Position numbers and translations under genes: made by a program. From positions 1 through 22,702 of the forward strand of contig CABUWK010000037.1 of NCBI GenBank assembly GCA_902495325.1: a stretch of 22,702 nt of DNA, read 5' to 3'. Below the pieces are notes generated by a model. That model had not been told where the DNA came from. It saw nothing but the letters and a program-made list of their open reading frames with translations, and searched no databases. Position 1 is the stretch's first letter. Every line of letters starts with the position of its first letter. This document shows, in pieces, positions 15,239 through 22,387 of the stretch. The DNA is from an uncultured Acidiphilium sp. (GTDB lineage Bacteria; Bacillota; Clostridia; Christensenellales; Borkfalkiaceae).

Positions 15239-15784
15239 TTATTCCGTTTTATCCGCGGCGTCTCCGTTTTCTTCTCCGGTCGTTTCCGTTTCTTCCGTTT
15301 TTTCTTCCGGTTCGTTTTCCGGGGATCCCGTTTCTTCCGTTCCGTTATTTCCCTTTTCCGCGGTTTCCTCGTGATGGAACGGATCTTCCGCTCCTTCCGT
15401 CGCGGCTTCTTCCCCTGCGGGAGCTTTCGAGGTGTAGATCGCCTGTTTGTCGAACTTCATATAGCTGCAGTTTTCGCCGCTGCCCGTTTTCAGAACGAAA
15501 GAGTTTTCTTCCTCGTTCACTTCGACCACTTCGCCGATCACGCCGCCGATCGTCGTCACCGTGTATCCCGGTCTGATCGCCGATTTCTTTTCCTGTTCTT
15601 CCGCAAGCTTTTTATTTCTCTTGCGGGAGAAGAAATAGTTTACGACAAAGAAGACGATGAGAATGCCGAGGATGATCCAGATCGTATAATTCGTGCCGGT
15701 TTTCGCCGCCGTGGACTCCGCAGCCGATTCTGCCGCAGACGTTGCGGCGGAAGACGCCGCGTCTCTTAAAACATGAAAGAACAT
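15239..15784 (-). CDS. yajC: Preprotein translocase subunit YajC with long acidic tail
   Basis: This 181-residue single-pass membrane protein is associated with SecD-SecF. A short Ala/Ser-rich N-terminus (8-28) precedes the membrane helix (about 34-52, TIWIILGILIVFFVVNYFF), then the family core with RKRNKKLAEEQEKK and PGYTVTTIGGVIGEV at 72-86. From about residue 118 to the end the protein is a low-complexity Glu/Thr-rich tail, probably disordered. Typical YajC is about 90-110 residues, so this is an unusual extension. ATG at 15784 has GGAG about ten bases upstream. The stop lies inside a tandem 10-bp repeat (15231-15250). It follows tgt by about 150 bases with a possible promoter of its own. 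Confidence 0.9.
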   Translation of the reverse strand: MFFHVLRDAASSAATSAAESAAESTAAKTGTNYTIWIILGILIVFFVVNYFFSRKRNKKLAEEQEKKSAIRPGYTVTTIGGVIGEVVEVNEEENSFVLKTGSGENCSYMKFDKQAIYTSKAPAGEEAATEGAEDPFHHEETAEKGNNGTEETGSPENEPEEKTEETETTGEENGDAADKTE

Positions 15785-15805
15785 TTCGTTTTATCTCCGT
15801 GATTT

Positions 15806-15834
15806 TTCTTTAATGATAAGTTTTTTCGGGCGAA
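15806..15834 (-). promoter_or_regulatory. Possible yajC promoter and structured tgt-yajC spacer
   Basis: On the - strand a TTGCTT hexamer is followed after 17 bases by TATCAT, about 20-50 bases before yajC. In the same spacer AACCGTTT (15840-15847) and AAACGGTT (15905-15912) are perfect inverted arms around a smaller CCGA/TCGG hairpin, and GCTTTTT follows the arms on the - strand. The arms may form a tgt terminator that overlaps the -35 region. Both readings are tentative. Confidence 0.35.
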
Positions 15835-15932
15835 AAAGCAACCGTTTGAAAGAGAATTGCCGAAAATTTTGTCGGTTTCACTCAATTTTCATTCCATAGT
15901 GCGGAAACGGTTCCCTTTTTCCCGGAGATCGC

Positions 15933-17051
15933 TTATTCTCTCCCCTCGTATTTGCGGTAAAATTCCTTGCGGAAATCGAGGAAATAGCCGCCGAGGATGG
16001 ATTTCCGGATATCCCGCATCAGCTTTGTGAGGAAGGAAATGTTGTGCAGGCTCAGAAGCATGCCGCCCATCATTTCGTTCACGTTTACCATATGTCTTAA
16101 ATATGCCTTGGTGTAATGGCGGCAGCAATAACAATCGCATTCGGGATCGAGCGGAGTAAAATCTTCCTTGTATCTGCCGTTTCTCACGACCACTTTCCCG
16201 CGGGAAGTCATCGCCGTTCCGTTGCGGGCGATTCTCGTGGCGAGCACGCAGTCGAACATATCGATCCCGCGCATCACCCCTTCGATCAGGCAGTCCGGAC
16301 TTCCTACCCCCATCAGGTAACGGGGAATCGAAGTCGGATAATTTTCGAGCATGGAATCCATCACGTCGTACATCATCTCTTTCGGCTCGCCGACGGAAAG
16401 ACCGCCGATGCCGATGCCGTATTTCGCGTAAGGGATCGTTTCCTTCAGCGAAACGGCGCGAAGATCTTTGAACACGTTGCCCTGCACGATGGGGAAAAGA
16501 GCCTGATCTTCCCGCTTATGCGCATTGTAACATCTGTCCAGCCATGCAAGCGTGCGTTTCATCGCCGCCGTGCTCGCCTTATAATCGGCGCCGTATTCGC
16601 TGCACTGGTCGAACGCCATGATGATATCCGCGCCGAGATTGTTTTCGATCGCGATCGCCCTTTCCGGGGTGATGAAATGTTTGCTGCCGTCCACATTGGA
16701 ACGGAAGGTCACGCCGTCGTCGCCGATGTCGTTCAGTTTCGCGAGGGAAAACACCTGAAATCCGCCGCTGTCCGTCAGAATGGGACCCTGCCAGTTCATA
16801 AACTCGTGCAGACCGCCCGCTTTTTTCACGATCTCGTCGCCGGGGCGCATGAAAAGGTGATAGGTGTTGGCAAGAACGATGCTCGCTCCCGCCTCTTTCA
16901 GATCTCTCGGAAGCACCCCTTTCACCGTAGCCTGCGTGCCGACCGGCATGTATACGGGAGTTTCCACGTCTCCGTGCGGGGTGTGAAAAATACCCGCGCG
17001 CGCACCCGTCGTCGGGTCCTGTTTTATTGTTTCGAAATAAAATTTTTCCAT
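15933..17051 (-). CDS. tgt: tRNA-guanine transglycosylase
   Basis: This 372-residue enzyme exchanges the wobble guanine (position 34) of tRNAs with GUN anticodons for preQ1, the committed step of queuosine formation on tRNA. Catalytic Asp94 is in LTDSGGFQVF and the nucleophile Asp267 in MFDCVLATR. The zinc site is complete: Cys305, Cys307, Cys310 and His336. GIGGLSVGE (214-222) lies in the substrate pocket. Length is typical. ATG at 17051 has only a weak GGGGA upstream. It follows queA by about 47 bases, the usual pairing, and should be co-transcribed with the ruv genes. No preQ1 synthesis genes are in the window. Confidence 0.97.
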   Translation of the reverse strand: MEKFYFETIKQDPTTGARAGIFHTPHGDVETPVYMPVGTQATVKGVLPRDLKEAGASIVLANTYHLFMRPGDEIVKKAGGLHEFMNWQGPILTDSGGFQVFSLAKLNDIGDDGVTFRSNVDGSKHFITPERAIAIENNLGADIIMAFDQCSEYGADYKASTAAMKRTLAWLDRCYNAHKREDQALFPIVQGNVFKDLRAVSLKETIPYAKYGIGIGGLSVGEPKEMMYDVMDSMLENYPTSIPRYLMGVGSPDCLIEGVMRGIDMFDCVLATRIARNGTAMTSRGKVVVRNGRYKEDFTPLDPECDCYCCRHYTKAYLRHMVNVNEMMGGMLLSLHNISFLTKLMRDIRKSILGGYFLDFRKEFYRKYEGRE

Positions 17052-17098
17052 AATATCCGTTTTCCCCGCTGAGGGCGCGCCCCTGCGGAATTTTCCGT

Positions 17099-18121
17099 TC
17101 AGAAAATAAACATGGCGTCTCCGAAGGAGAAAAACCGGTATTTTTCTTTTACGGCAAGATTGTAAAGTTCCAGTATTTTTTCACGTGAAGTGAACGCCGC
17201 CACCAACATGACGAGCGTGCTTTCCGGCAGGTGGAAGTTCGTGATCAGCGCGTCCACCACCTTAAACTTATACGGGGGATAAATGAAGATATCGGTATCG
17301 CCGTGTTTCGCCTCGACCACGCCGTTTTCGTTCGCCGCGCTCTCCAGCGTGCGGACGCTCGTCGTTCCGACGGCGATCACCCGTCTGCCTTCCCGTTTCG
17401 CGGCGTTGATCTTCTCCGCCGCCTCTTCCGTGACGGAATAATACTCCGTGTGCATTTTGTGGGTCGTAACGTCTTCCACCTTGACGGGGCGGAAAGTGCC
17501 GAGCCCGACGTTCAGCTGAACTTCCACGATCTCAACCCCCATTCCGCGGATCCTGTCAAGCAATTCCGTCGTGAAATGCAAACCCGCCGTCGGGGCAGCC
17601 GCGGAACCTTCTTCCTTGCAGTAAACCGTCTGGTAGCGGGACTGATCTTTCAGTTTTTCGTGAATATACGGAGGCAAAGGCATCTCGCCCACGCGGGAAA
17701 GGATGTCCTCGAACACCCCGTCGAACAAAAAGCGGACGATACGCCCGCCCTCTTCCGTACGGGAAAGAATTTCGACGGAAAGCTCGTCATTCACCTTTAA
17801 AACGGTGCCTTCCCTGCACTTTTTCCCCGGCTTTACGAGAACTTCCCAATCGGTCAGGTTCTGTCTCTTTAAAAGAAGGATCTCGACCTTGCCGCCGTGT
17901 TCCGTCGTCGCGTGAATGCGCGCGGGATATACTTTCGTATTGTTCACGACGAGAACGTCGCCCTTTTTCAGATAGTCTGTCACGTCTCTGAAAATGCGGT
18001 GCGAAACCTCGTCTTTTTGTCTGTCGTACACGAGAAGACGGGAACTGTCTCTCGGATATACGGGGGTCTGCGCGATCAGTTCTTCGGGCAGATCGTAATA
18101 AAAATCGCTTGTTTTCAACAT
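17099..18121 (-). CDS. queA: S-adenosylmethionine:tRNA ribosyltransferase-isomerase QueA
   Basis: This 340-residue enzyme transfers and isomerises the ribosyl group of S-adenosylmethionine onto preQ1 in tRNA, giving epoxyqueuosine. Family signatures are YDLPEELIAQTP near 9-20, RDSSRLLV, VVNNTKVYPARI near 58-69, EEGSAAAPTAGLHFT and the C-terminal NFHLPESTLVMLVAAF. The sequence is full length. ATG at 18121 lies 12 bases after the ruvB stop with a weak GGG site, suggesting that translation relies partly on ribosomes arriving from ruvB. It acts directly after Tgt in the pathway. Confidence 0.97.
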   Translation of the reverse strand: MLKTSDFYYDLPEELIAQTPVYPRDSSRLLVYDRQKDEVSHRIFRDVTDYLKKGDVLVVNNTKVYPARIHATTEHGGKVEILLLKRQNLTDWEVLVKPGKKCREGTVLKVNDELSVEILSRTEEGGRIVRFLFDGVFEDILSRVGEMPLPPYIHEKLKDQSRYQTVYCKEEGSAAAPTAGLHFTTELLDRIRGMGVEIVEVQLNVGLGTFRPVKVEDVTTHKMHTEYYSVTEEAAEKINAAKREGRRVIAVGTTSVRTLESAANENGVVEAKHGDTDIFIYPPYKFKVVDALITNFHLPESTLVMLVAAFTSREKILELYNLAVKEKYRFFSFGDAMFIF

Positions 18122-18133
18122 ATTAACCCGGAT

Positions 18134-19174
18134 CTATTCGATATCGAACAGAGAAAGCTGTTCTTTCGCCCTTTTCGGCATTTCTTTGTGCAGATGTTCG
18201 TATGCTCGCTGCGTGGCAACTCTCCCGCGCGGCGTCCGCGCGACAAAGCCGAGCTGCAACAGATAGGGCTCGTAAACGTCTTCGATGGTATTGCTGTCTT
18301 CGTTGATGGTCGCCGCAAGGGTTTCCAACCCCACGGGACCGCCTTTGAATTTATCGATCAGCGAGGTAAGCAGGCGGATATCGATGTTATCCAACCCGAG
18401 CTCGTCGATCTCGAGACGGTCGAGCGCGTGAGCGGCGTCTTCTACGGTAATGGATTCATGCCCCATCACGGCGGAGAAATCGCGTACTCTCTTTAAAAGT
18501 CTGTTTACGATTCTCGGCGTACCGCGGCTGCGTTTTGCCACTTCCGTCGCGGCATCTTCGTCGATCTCCGCCCCGAGGGTCGCGGCGGAGCGGCGGACGA
18601 TCTCCGCAAGCTCTCCGACCGAATACATTTCAAGGCGGCATATCACGCCGAAACGGTCGCGCAGCGGCGAAGAGATCATGCCCGCTTTCGTCGTCGCGCC
18701 GATCAGGGTGAAACGTTTCAGCGGGATCTGCACGGAGCGCGCCGAAGGTCCTTTCCCGATAATGAAATCGAGAGAATAATCTTCCATGGCGGGATATAAA
18801 ATTTCTTCCACGTTATGGTTCAGCCGGTGGATTTCGTCGATAAAGAGAACGTCTCCCTCGTTCAGATTGGTGAGGATCGCCGCGAGGTCTCCCGATTTCT
18901 CGATCGACGGACCCGAGGTCACTTTGATCTGCACCCCCATTTCGCCCGCGATGATGTGCGCGAGCGTCGTTTTTCCGAGCCCCGGGGGACCGTATAAAAG
19001 TACGTGATCGAGTGGCTCTCCGCGAAGTTTCGCCGCCTGCATGAAAACGGAAAGGTTTGTTTTCACCTTTTCCTGCCCCACGTAGCCTTCCATGGACTTC
19101 GGGCGGAGAACGTTCTCCACTTCGTCGTATTCCGTTTTCGTGCTGACTATCAGGCTTTCTTCTTCGTCAAACAT
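18134..19174 (-). CDS. ruvB: Holliday junction branch-migration helicase RuvB
   Basis: This 346-residue AAA+ ATPase forms hexameric rings that drive branch migration of Holliday junctions together with RuvA. Walker A GPPGLGKT is at 62-69, Walker B FIDEIHRL at 111-118, the sensor region IGATTKAGMISSPLRDRFG follows, and the C-terminal winged helix contains GFVARTPRGRVAT. The N-terminal RPKSMEGYVGQE is standard. ATG at 19174 is preceded by AAGGAC. It follows ruvA after 78 bases without a promoter I can recognise, and precedes queA in the same transcript. Confidence 0.98.
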   Translation of the reverse strand: MFDEEESLIVSTKTEYDEVENVLRPKSMEGYVGQEKVKTNLSVFMQAAKLRGEPLDHVLLYGPPGLGKTTLAHIIAGEMGVQIKVTSGPSIEKSGDLAAILTNLNEGDVLFIDEIHRLNHNVEEILYPAMEDYSLDFIIGKGPSARSVQIPLKRFTLIGATTKAGMISSPLRDRFGVICRLEMYSVGELAEIVRRSAATLGAEIDEDAATEVAKRSRGTPRIVNRLLKRVRDFSAVMGHESITVEDAAHALDRLEIDELGLDNIDIRLLTSLIDKFKGGPVGLETLAATINEDSNTIEDVYEPYLLQLGFVARTPRGRVATQRAYEHLHKEMPKRAKEQLSLFDIE

Positions 19175-19252
19175 AATATCGTCCTTTTATCGCGGGCGTT
19201 TTTCTTCCGTCCGCATTCCGCCGTTGCCGTCGGCGTCGTGTCGCCGCGGCGT

Positions 19253-19843
19253 TCAGCGGCTTAAACTTCTTAAGGCGAAAGCGATCACCTCTTCGATTGT
19301 CTTTGCGCCAAGCCCTTTTGCCGAAAGAACGGCGTTCCGCGCCTGCATGCCCGTAAACCCGAGCCCCATCAGCGCGATCACGGCGTCTTCGTCGTCCGAA
19401 GCAAAAGGCACCGCCGTTTCCTTTGCGGAAGTTTTGAGTTCCTCTTTGGAAACGCTTTCCCTCAGTTCGAGAATGATTCTTTCCGCCGTCTTCTTTCCGA
19501 GCCCCTTGATTTTCGAAAGGGTCTTCACGTCGGACGTGGCGATCGCCGTGGCAAGATCGGCAATGCGCATGCCGGCTAAAATCGTAACGCCCATTTTCGG
19601 ACCGATCCCCGAAACGGAAATGAGTTTCAGGAACATCTGCTTTTCCTCTTTCGTGTCAAACCCGAAAAGGGAGATCCCGTCCTCTTTTACCTGAAGATAG
19701 GTATAAACGACGCCCTCTTTTTCTTCCGAAAGCCGCGCGACGGCAGCCGCCGTGCAGACGATCTCGTAACCGATTCCTCCGTTTTCGAGAACAACCGTTC
19801 CTTCCGTAATCTCTGCGACTTTCCCCTTGATATATCCGAACAT
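19253..19843 (-). CDS. ruvA: Holliday junction-binding protein RuvA
   Basis: This 196-residue DNA-binding subunit tetramerises on the Holliday junction and loads RuvB. An N-terminal OB-like domain (1-62, starting MFGYIKGKV) is followed by two helix-hairpin-helix motifs, SGIGPKMG (78-85) and KGLGKKTAERI (113-123). A flexible linker (about 133-148) leads to the C-terminal RuvB-contacting domain (149-196, with ALMGLGF). ATG at 19843 has an AAGG site upstream. It lies 73 bases after ruvC in the same direction. Confidence 0.97.
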   Translation of the reverse strand: MFGYIKGKVAEITEGTVVLENGGIGYEIVCTAAAVARLSEEKEGVVYTYLQVKEDGISLFGFDTKEEKQMFLKLISVSGIGPKMGVTILAGMRIADLATAIATSDVKTLSKIKGLGKKTAERIILELRESVSKEELKTSAKETAVPFASDDEDAVIALMGLGFTGMQARNAVLSAKGLGAKTIEEVIAFALRSLSR

Positions 19844-19916
19844 GATTCCTTACCTTTCCGCCGAAACGACGATCCTTGTTTTCTTTCCGCACCGGCTCTC
19901 TCCGCGCGGGAAACGA

Positions 19917-20411
19917 TTATCTGATACTGAAAACAGAACGCATGCGATTGCTCTGCCCGTGCGTCAACGCGACGGCAAGCGCGTCGGCGGCGTCGTCCGG
20001 GCGGGGGATCTTCTCCAGCCTCAGAAGGGTTTTTACCATATGCATCATCTGCACCTTGTCCGCTCTGCCGTATCCCGTAAGCGCCTGTTTGATCTGAAGC
20101 GGCGTGTATTCGAACAGTCTGCCGCACGCCTTCACGCAGGTCAGAAGGATCACCCCTCTCGCCTGCGCCACGTTGATGCCCGTGGTAACGTTGCTGTTGA
20201 AAAACAGTTCTTCCAGCGCGACTTCGTCCGGATGAAACCTCTCAAACAATTTATTGACCCCTTCTTCGAGCATGGCGAGACGCACGGGGATGGTTTCGGT
20301 TTTCGGCGTCAGCATGACGCCGTAATCCACGGCTTCCATTTTTCCGTTTTCCGACCGGAGAACGCCCCACCCCATGGTGGCAAGCCCCGGGTCGATACCC
20401 AATATCAGCAT
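19917..20411 (-). CDS. ruvC: Holliday junction resolvase RuvC
   Basis: This 164-residue dimeric endonuclease cuts Holliday junctions symmetrically. All four metal-binding acids are present: Asp7 (GIDPGLATMGWG), Glu67 (ALEELFF), and Asp140 and Asp143 (DDAADALAVALTH). ATG at 20411 is chosen because the family begins about six residues before the first Asp. A GTG three codons upstream (20420) is a possible alternative, and the frame is open to a TTG at 20462. The ribosome-binding site GAGGG is unusually close (about 3 bases), and a 12-bp hairpin ends 11 bases before the ATG. It is the first gene after the strong promoter at 20621-20649. Confidence 0.95.
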   Translation of the reverse strand: MLILGIDPGLATMGWGVLRSENGKMEAVDYGVMLTPKTETIPVRLAMLEEGVNKLFERFHPDEVALEELFFNSNVTTGINVAQARGVILLTCVKACGRLFEYTPLQIKQALTGYGRADKVQMMHMVKTLLRLEKIPRPDDAADALAVALTHGQSNRMRSVFSIR

Positions 20412-20620
20412 AACCCTCACAATGCCGGACAAGAGATCGCTTTCCCTTATCCGGCATAACAATTTGTTTTTGTATTATATAAAACGCGGCTTATATATAA
20501 ACGCGGCGAACCGAAATTCTGCCGGCAACCGTCGTTGCCATGCGCTTTGTCTTCGACAAACCGCCGTTTCCGTTGAAATACCGCGCCCGGAAACCCTTGC
20601 AAGCAAGTTTCCTCGCTTGT
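20412..20620 (-). promoter_or_regulatory. Long structured 5' leader of ruvC
   Basis: About 200 nt separate the promoter from ruvC with no convincing gene. In the - strand RNA, hairpins follow one another. One lies at 20589-20612 (GGAAAC/GTTTCC outer stem), a second at 20546-20560 (TTTGTC-GAA-GACAAA) and a third at 20524-20539 (GGCAAC-GACG-GTTGCC). The fourth is a 12-bp stem at 20422-20457 just before the start. An AT-rich part (20474-20509) contains a tandem CCGCGTTT(T)ATATA duplication and a second TATAAT. I recognise no known riboswitch. Confidence 0.5.
20422..20457 (-). repeat. Palindromic repeat unit, copy 1 (before ruvC start)
   Basis: In - strand RNA AUGCCGGAUAAG (20446-20457) pairs along 12 bases with CUUGUCCGGCAU (20422-20433), using one U-G wobble, around a 12-nt loop. 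The second copy is at 20712-20746. Confidence 0.7.
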
Positions 20621-20649
20621 ATTATAAAATAAAACGGGAAAATAGTCAA
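20621..20649 (-). promoter_or_regulatory. Strong ruvCAB-queA-tgt promoter (TTGACT-17-TATAAT)
   Basis: On the - strand TTGACT (20644-20649) and TATAAT (20621-20626) are spaced by exactly 17 bases, the same pair as before secD. Transcription should start near 20614, right at the first leader hairpin. Confidence 0.85.
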
Positions 20650-20711
20650 GTAAAAAGCCCTTCTCTCGCAAAAACCGCCTTTTTCCCGTCTCTTTTCGCT
20701 TTTTTTGCAGA

Positions 20712-20746
20712 ATGCGGACAAAAACCACACGATCCTTGTCCGGCAT
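20712..20746 (-). repeat. Palindromic repeat unit, copy 2 (after htrA terminator)
   Basis: ATGCGGACAA (20712-20721) and TTGTCCGGCAT (20736-20746) form a 10-bp stem with one bulged base and a 14-nt loop. The arms match those of copy 1, and the flanks ATTCTG here and ATTGTG in copy 1 also agree. The loops are unrelated. Confidence 0.65.
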
Positions 20747-20773
20747 AAAAAAAACGGGATAAGATCTCCCGTT
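20747..20773 (-). terminator. Rho-independent terminator of the HtrA-like gene
   Basis: AACGGGA (20753-20759) and TCCCGTT (20767-20773) form a 7-bp stem with a 7-nt loop, followed on the - strand by eight T residues. It begins about 20 nt after the stop codon. Confidence 0.88.
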
Positions 20774-20791
20774 CTTTTCGTTTTTTCGGTT

Positions 20792-22021
20792 TTATGCCGC
20801 TTTGCCGTAAATATACTGCGAAATACGGAACTTCGCCGTACCTTTCTGATAACTTCCGCCGCTCCACATACCGGAAGACTGATATCTCTGGTAAACGACC
20901 GTCACTTCGTCGCCGATCGCGATGTTTTTCCCGTTCAGATAGGTCTGCAATTCCGAAATGGTATTTTTGCCCGGCGATTCCGCGTTGAATTCATCGTTGT
21001 TTCCGACTTTCACGGAAACGATCAGGTCGCCTTCGCGAAGCCCGGCACCGTAAAATCCTCCGTATTTGTCCAGATCGGAAATCATCACGTAATAAGCGCG
21101 CGTGCTGGAACCCAATGTGAACGTAACGCCGAAATCGTATTTTCCTTCGATATATCCGAGGGTTTCGCCGTAAGTGGACATAAGCTCCACGGCAATGTTT
21201 TTCGCCGTGTTCGCGGGGATGGCGAAATTAAGCCCCTGCGCCGCATAAGACGCGTACCCCGCGTTGACAATCCCGACGAGAGCACCCGTAGACGCGTCGA
21301 ACAGACCGCCGCCGGAGTTGCCGCCGTTGATCGCTGCATCCGTCTGGATCAGGGTCATCTCCTTCCCCTCCACCGTGATATCGCGGTTGATCGCGCTTAC
21401 GATCCCTTTCGTGACCGTTCCGCCGAGCGTTCCGAGGGGATTTCCGATCGCAACGACGTCCGTTCCCACGTTCAGCGCATCGCTGTTCGAAAGCCACGTC
21501 GCGTAAGTCAGACCGGAAAAATCGTCGCCGTCGTACGCATGAACGGAAATGATCCCGATATCCGAAGAAGGATCGGAACCGATCAGCTGTGCGGAATATT
21601 CGTTTCCGTCATAAGTTTTCACGTCGATGGCAGAGGCACCCTCGATCACATGGTGACAGGTCACGATAAACGCGGTGTCGTTCTTTTCGTCATCGTCGGA
21701 ATCGACGATATCGATGATCACCCCGCTGCCGCTGCTCGTTCCGTCCGTCACGGAACAATAAATCTCCACGACGGAAGGTCTTGTCTGCTTAAGCATCGTC
21801 ACGAGATCCGTCGGCGCGGAAACGGTCGGCGTTTCGTGGATCTCCACCGTGATCTTACTGCCGGAGGGTCGATACGTCCCAGAAGACGTGCTCTCCGACT
21901 CGGAAGTCTGGCTGTCGCCGTTTTCCGACGACTTGTTATTTTCCAGAAGCTGACAGGAAACCGCCCCGAACACGATCGCGATCGCCGTCAGAAATAAAAT
22001 AAAACGTTTCATAACAGGCAT
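20792..22021 (-). CDS. htrA: HtrA/DegP-like trypsin-fold serine protease, probable lipoprotein
   Basis: This 409-residue exported protease of the HtrA family handles quality control of envelope proteins. An N-terminal hydrophobic segment (about 5-22) ends at Cys23 in FGAVSC, a possible though imperfect lipobox. A Ser/Thr/Glu-rich linker follows (about 28-60). The trypsin-like domain (70-285) has all three catalytic residues: His124 (TCHHVIEG), Asp154 (SSDIGIISV) and Ser236 (INGGNSGGGLFD). A PDZ-like domain follows at about 295-400 (GAGLREGDLIVSVKVG). ATG at 22021 is used. A second ATG at 22012 gives MKRFILFL and is equally possible, as neither has a well-spaced ribosome-binding site. It is a single-gene unit ending at a strong terminator. 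A hairpin and a MITE-like element lie upstream. Confidence 0.92.
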   Translation of the reverse strand: MPVMKRFILFLTAIAIVFGAVSCQLLENNKSSENGDSQTSESESTSSGTYRPSGSKITVEIHETPTVSAPTDLVTMLKQTRPSVVEIYCSVTDGTSSGSGVIIDIVDSDDDEKNDTAFIVTCHHVIEGASAIDVKTYDGNEYSAQLIGSDPSSDIGIISVHAYDGDDFSGLTYATWLSNSDALNVGTDVVAIGNPLGTLGGTVTKGIVSAINRDITVEGKEMTLIQTDAAINGGNSGGGLFDASTGALVGIVNAGYASYAAQGLNFAIPANTAKNIAVELMSTYGETLGYIEGKYDFGVTFTLGSSTRAYYVMISDLDKYGGFYGAGLREGDLIVSVKVGNNDEFNAESPGKNTISELQTYLNGKNIAIGDEVTVVYQRYQSSGMWSGGSYQKGTAKFRISQYIYGKAA

Positions 22022-22103
22022 AATATACTACCGATACACCTCTCTTTCCGCTCAGCGGAAACGGAATACACCGGAATGTAAAATACCGTCCGCCGAACGA
22101 TCT
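22022..22103 (-). promoter_or_regulatory. htrA upstream region with a 7-bp hairpin
   Basis: TTTCCGC (22045-22051) and GCGGAAA (22055-22061) form a perfect stem with a 3-nt loop about 24 bases before the htrA ATG, next to an AGAGGTG sequence that is too far away for a normal ribosome-binding site. No clear sigma-A promoter is visible in these 80 bases, so the promoter may lie inside the adjacent MITE-like element. Confidence 0.35.
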
Positions 22104-22387
22104 TAGGCTTAGCATTCGTTATCACTAAATATTTTTACGGCGAAAAATCGGTTTATGACTGTGTTAAACACCCTTCAATATACGAGAGAGTATTATCTCG
22201 GGTGTTTGCCTTGTCAAAACACGATTTTTCATCCGTAAAAACGCCCTGCGCCTTAAAGAGCTTATTTTCCGATGATTTTTCCCGATTCCGAAATCGATAG
22301 TACTTTATCGTACATCAATAGAGAAATCGGGGAAAAGGGCGGAAAAGAAGCCTTTAAGGTAATTAGTGATGACGAATGCTAAGCCTA
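22104..22387. mobile_element. 284-bp MITE-like element with 25-bp terminal inverted repeats
   Basis: The ends 22104-22128 and 22363-22387 are inverted copies matching at 24 of 25 bases, beginning TAGGCTTAGC. TA at both tips would fit a TA target duplication as made by IS630/Tc1-type transposases (inference). There is no open reading frame, so it would need a transposase supplied elsewhere. Internally, 22166-22173 and 22200-22207 (AAACACCC/GGGTGTTT) form a hairpin. Another near-perfect inverted pair lies at 22278-22291 and 22322-22335. A shorter relative lies at 1509-1610. It sits upstream of htrA and could influence its expression. Confidence 0.8.

Noticed and set aside
18122..18133. A preQ1 riboswitch in front of queA or tgt
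   Set aside because: queA starts 12 bases after ruvB, so there is no room, and neither the tgt upstream gap nor the ruvC leader shows the expected pattern. These genes act after preQ1 is made and are usually not under that switch.
20447..20746. A 99-codon - strand frame covering the ruvC promoter region
   Set aside because: It would run through a near-perfect promoter and leader hairpins, starts inside the palindromic repeat with no ribosome-binding site, and has no recognisable domain.
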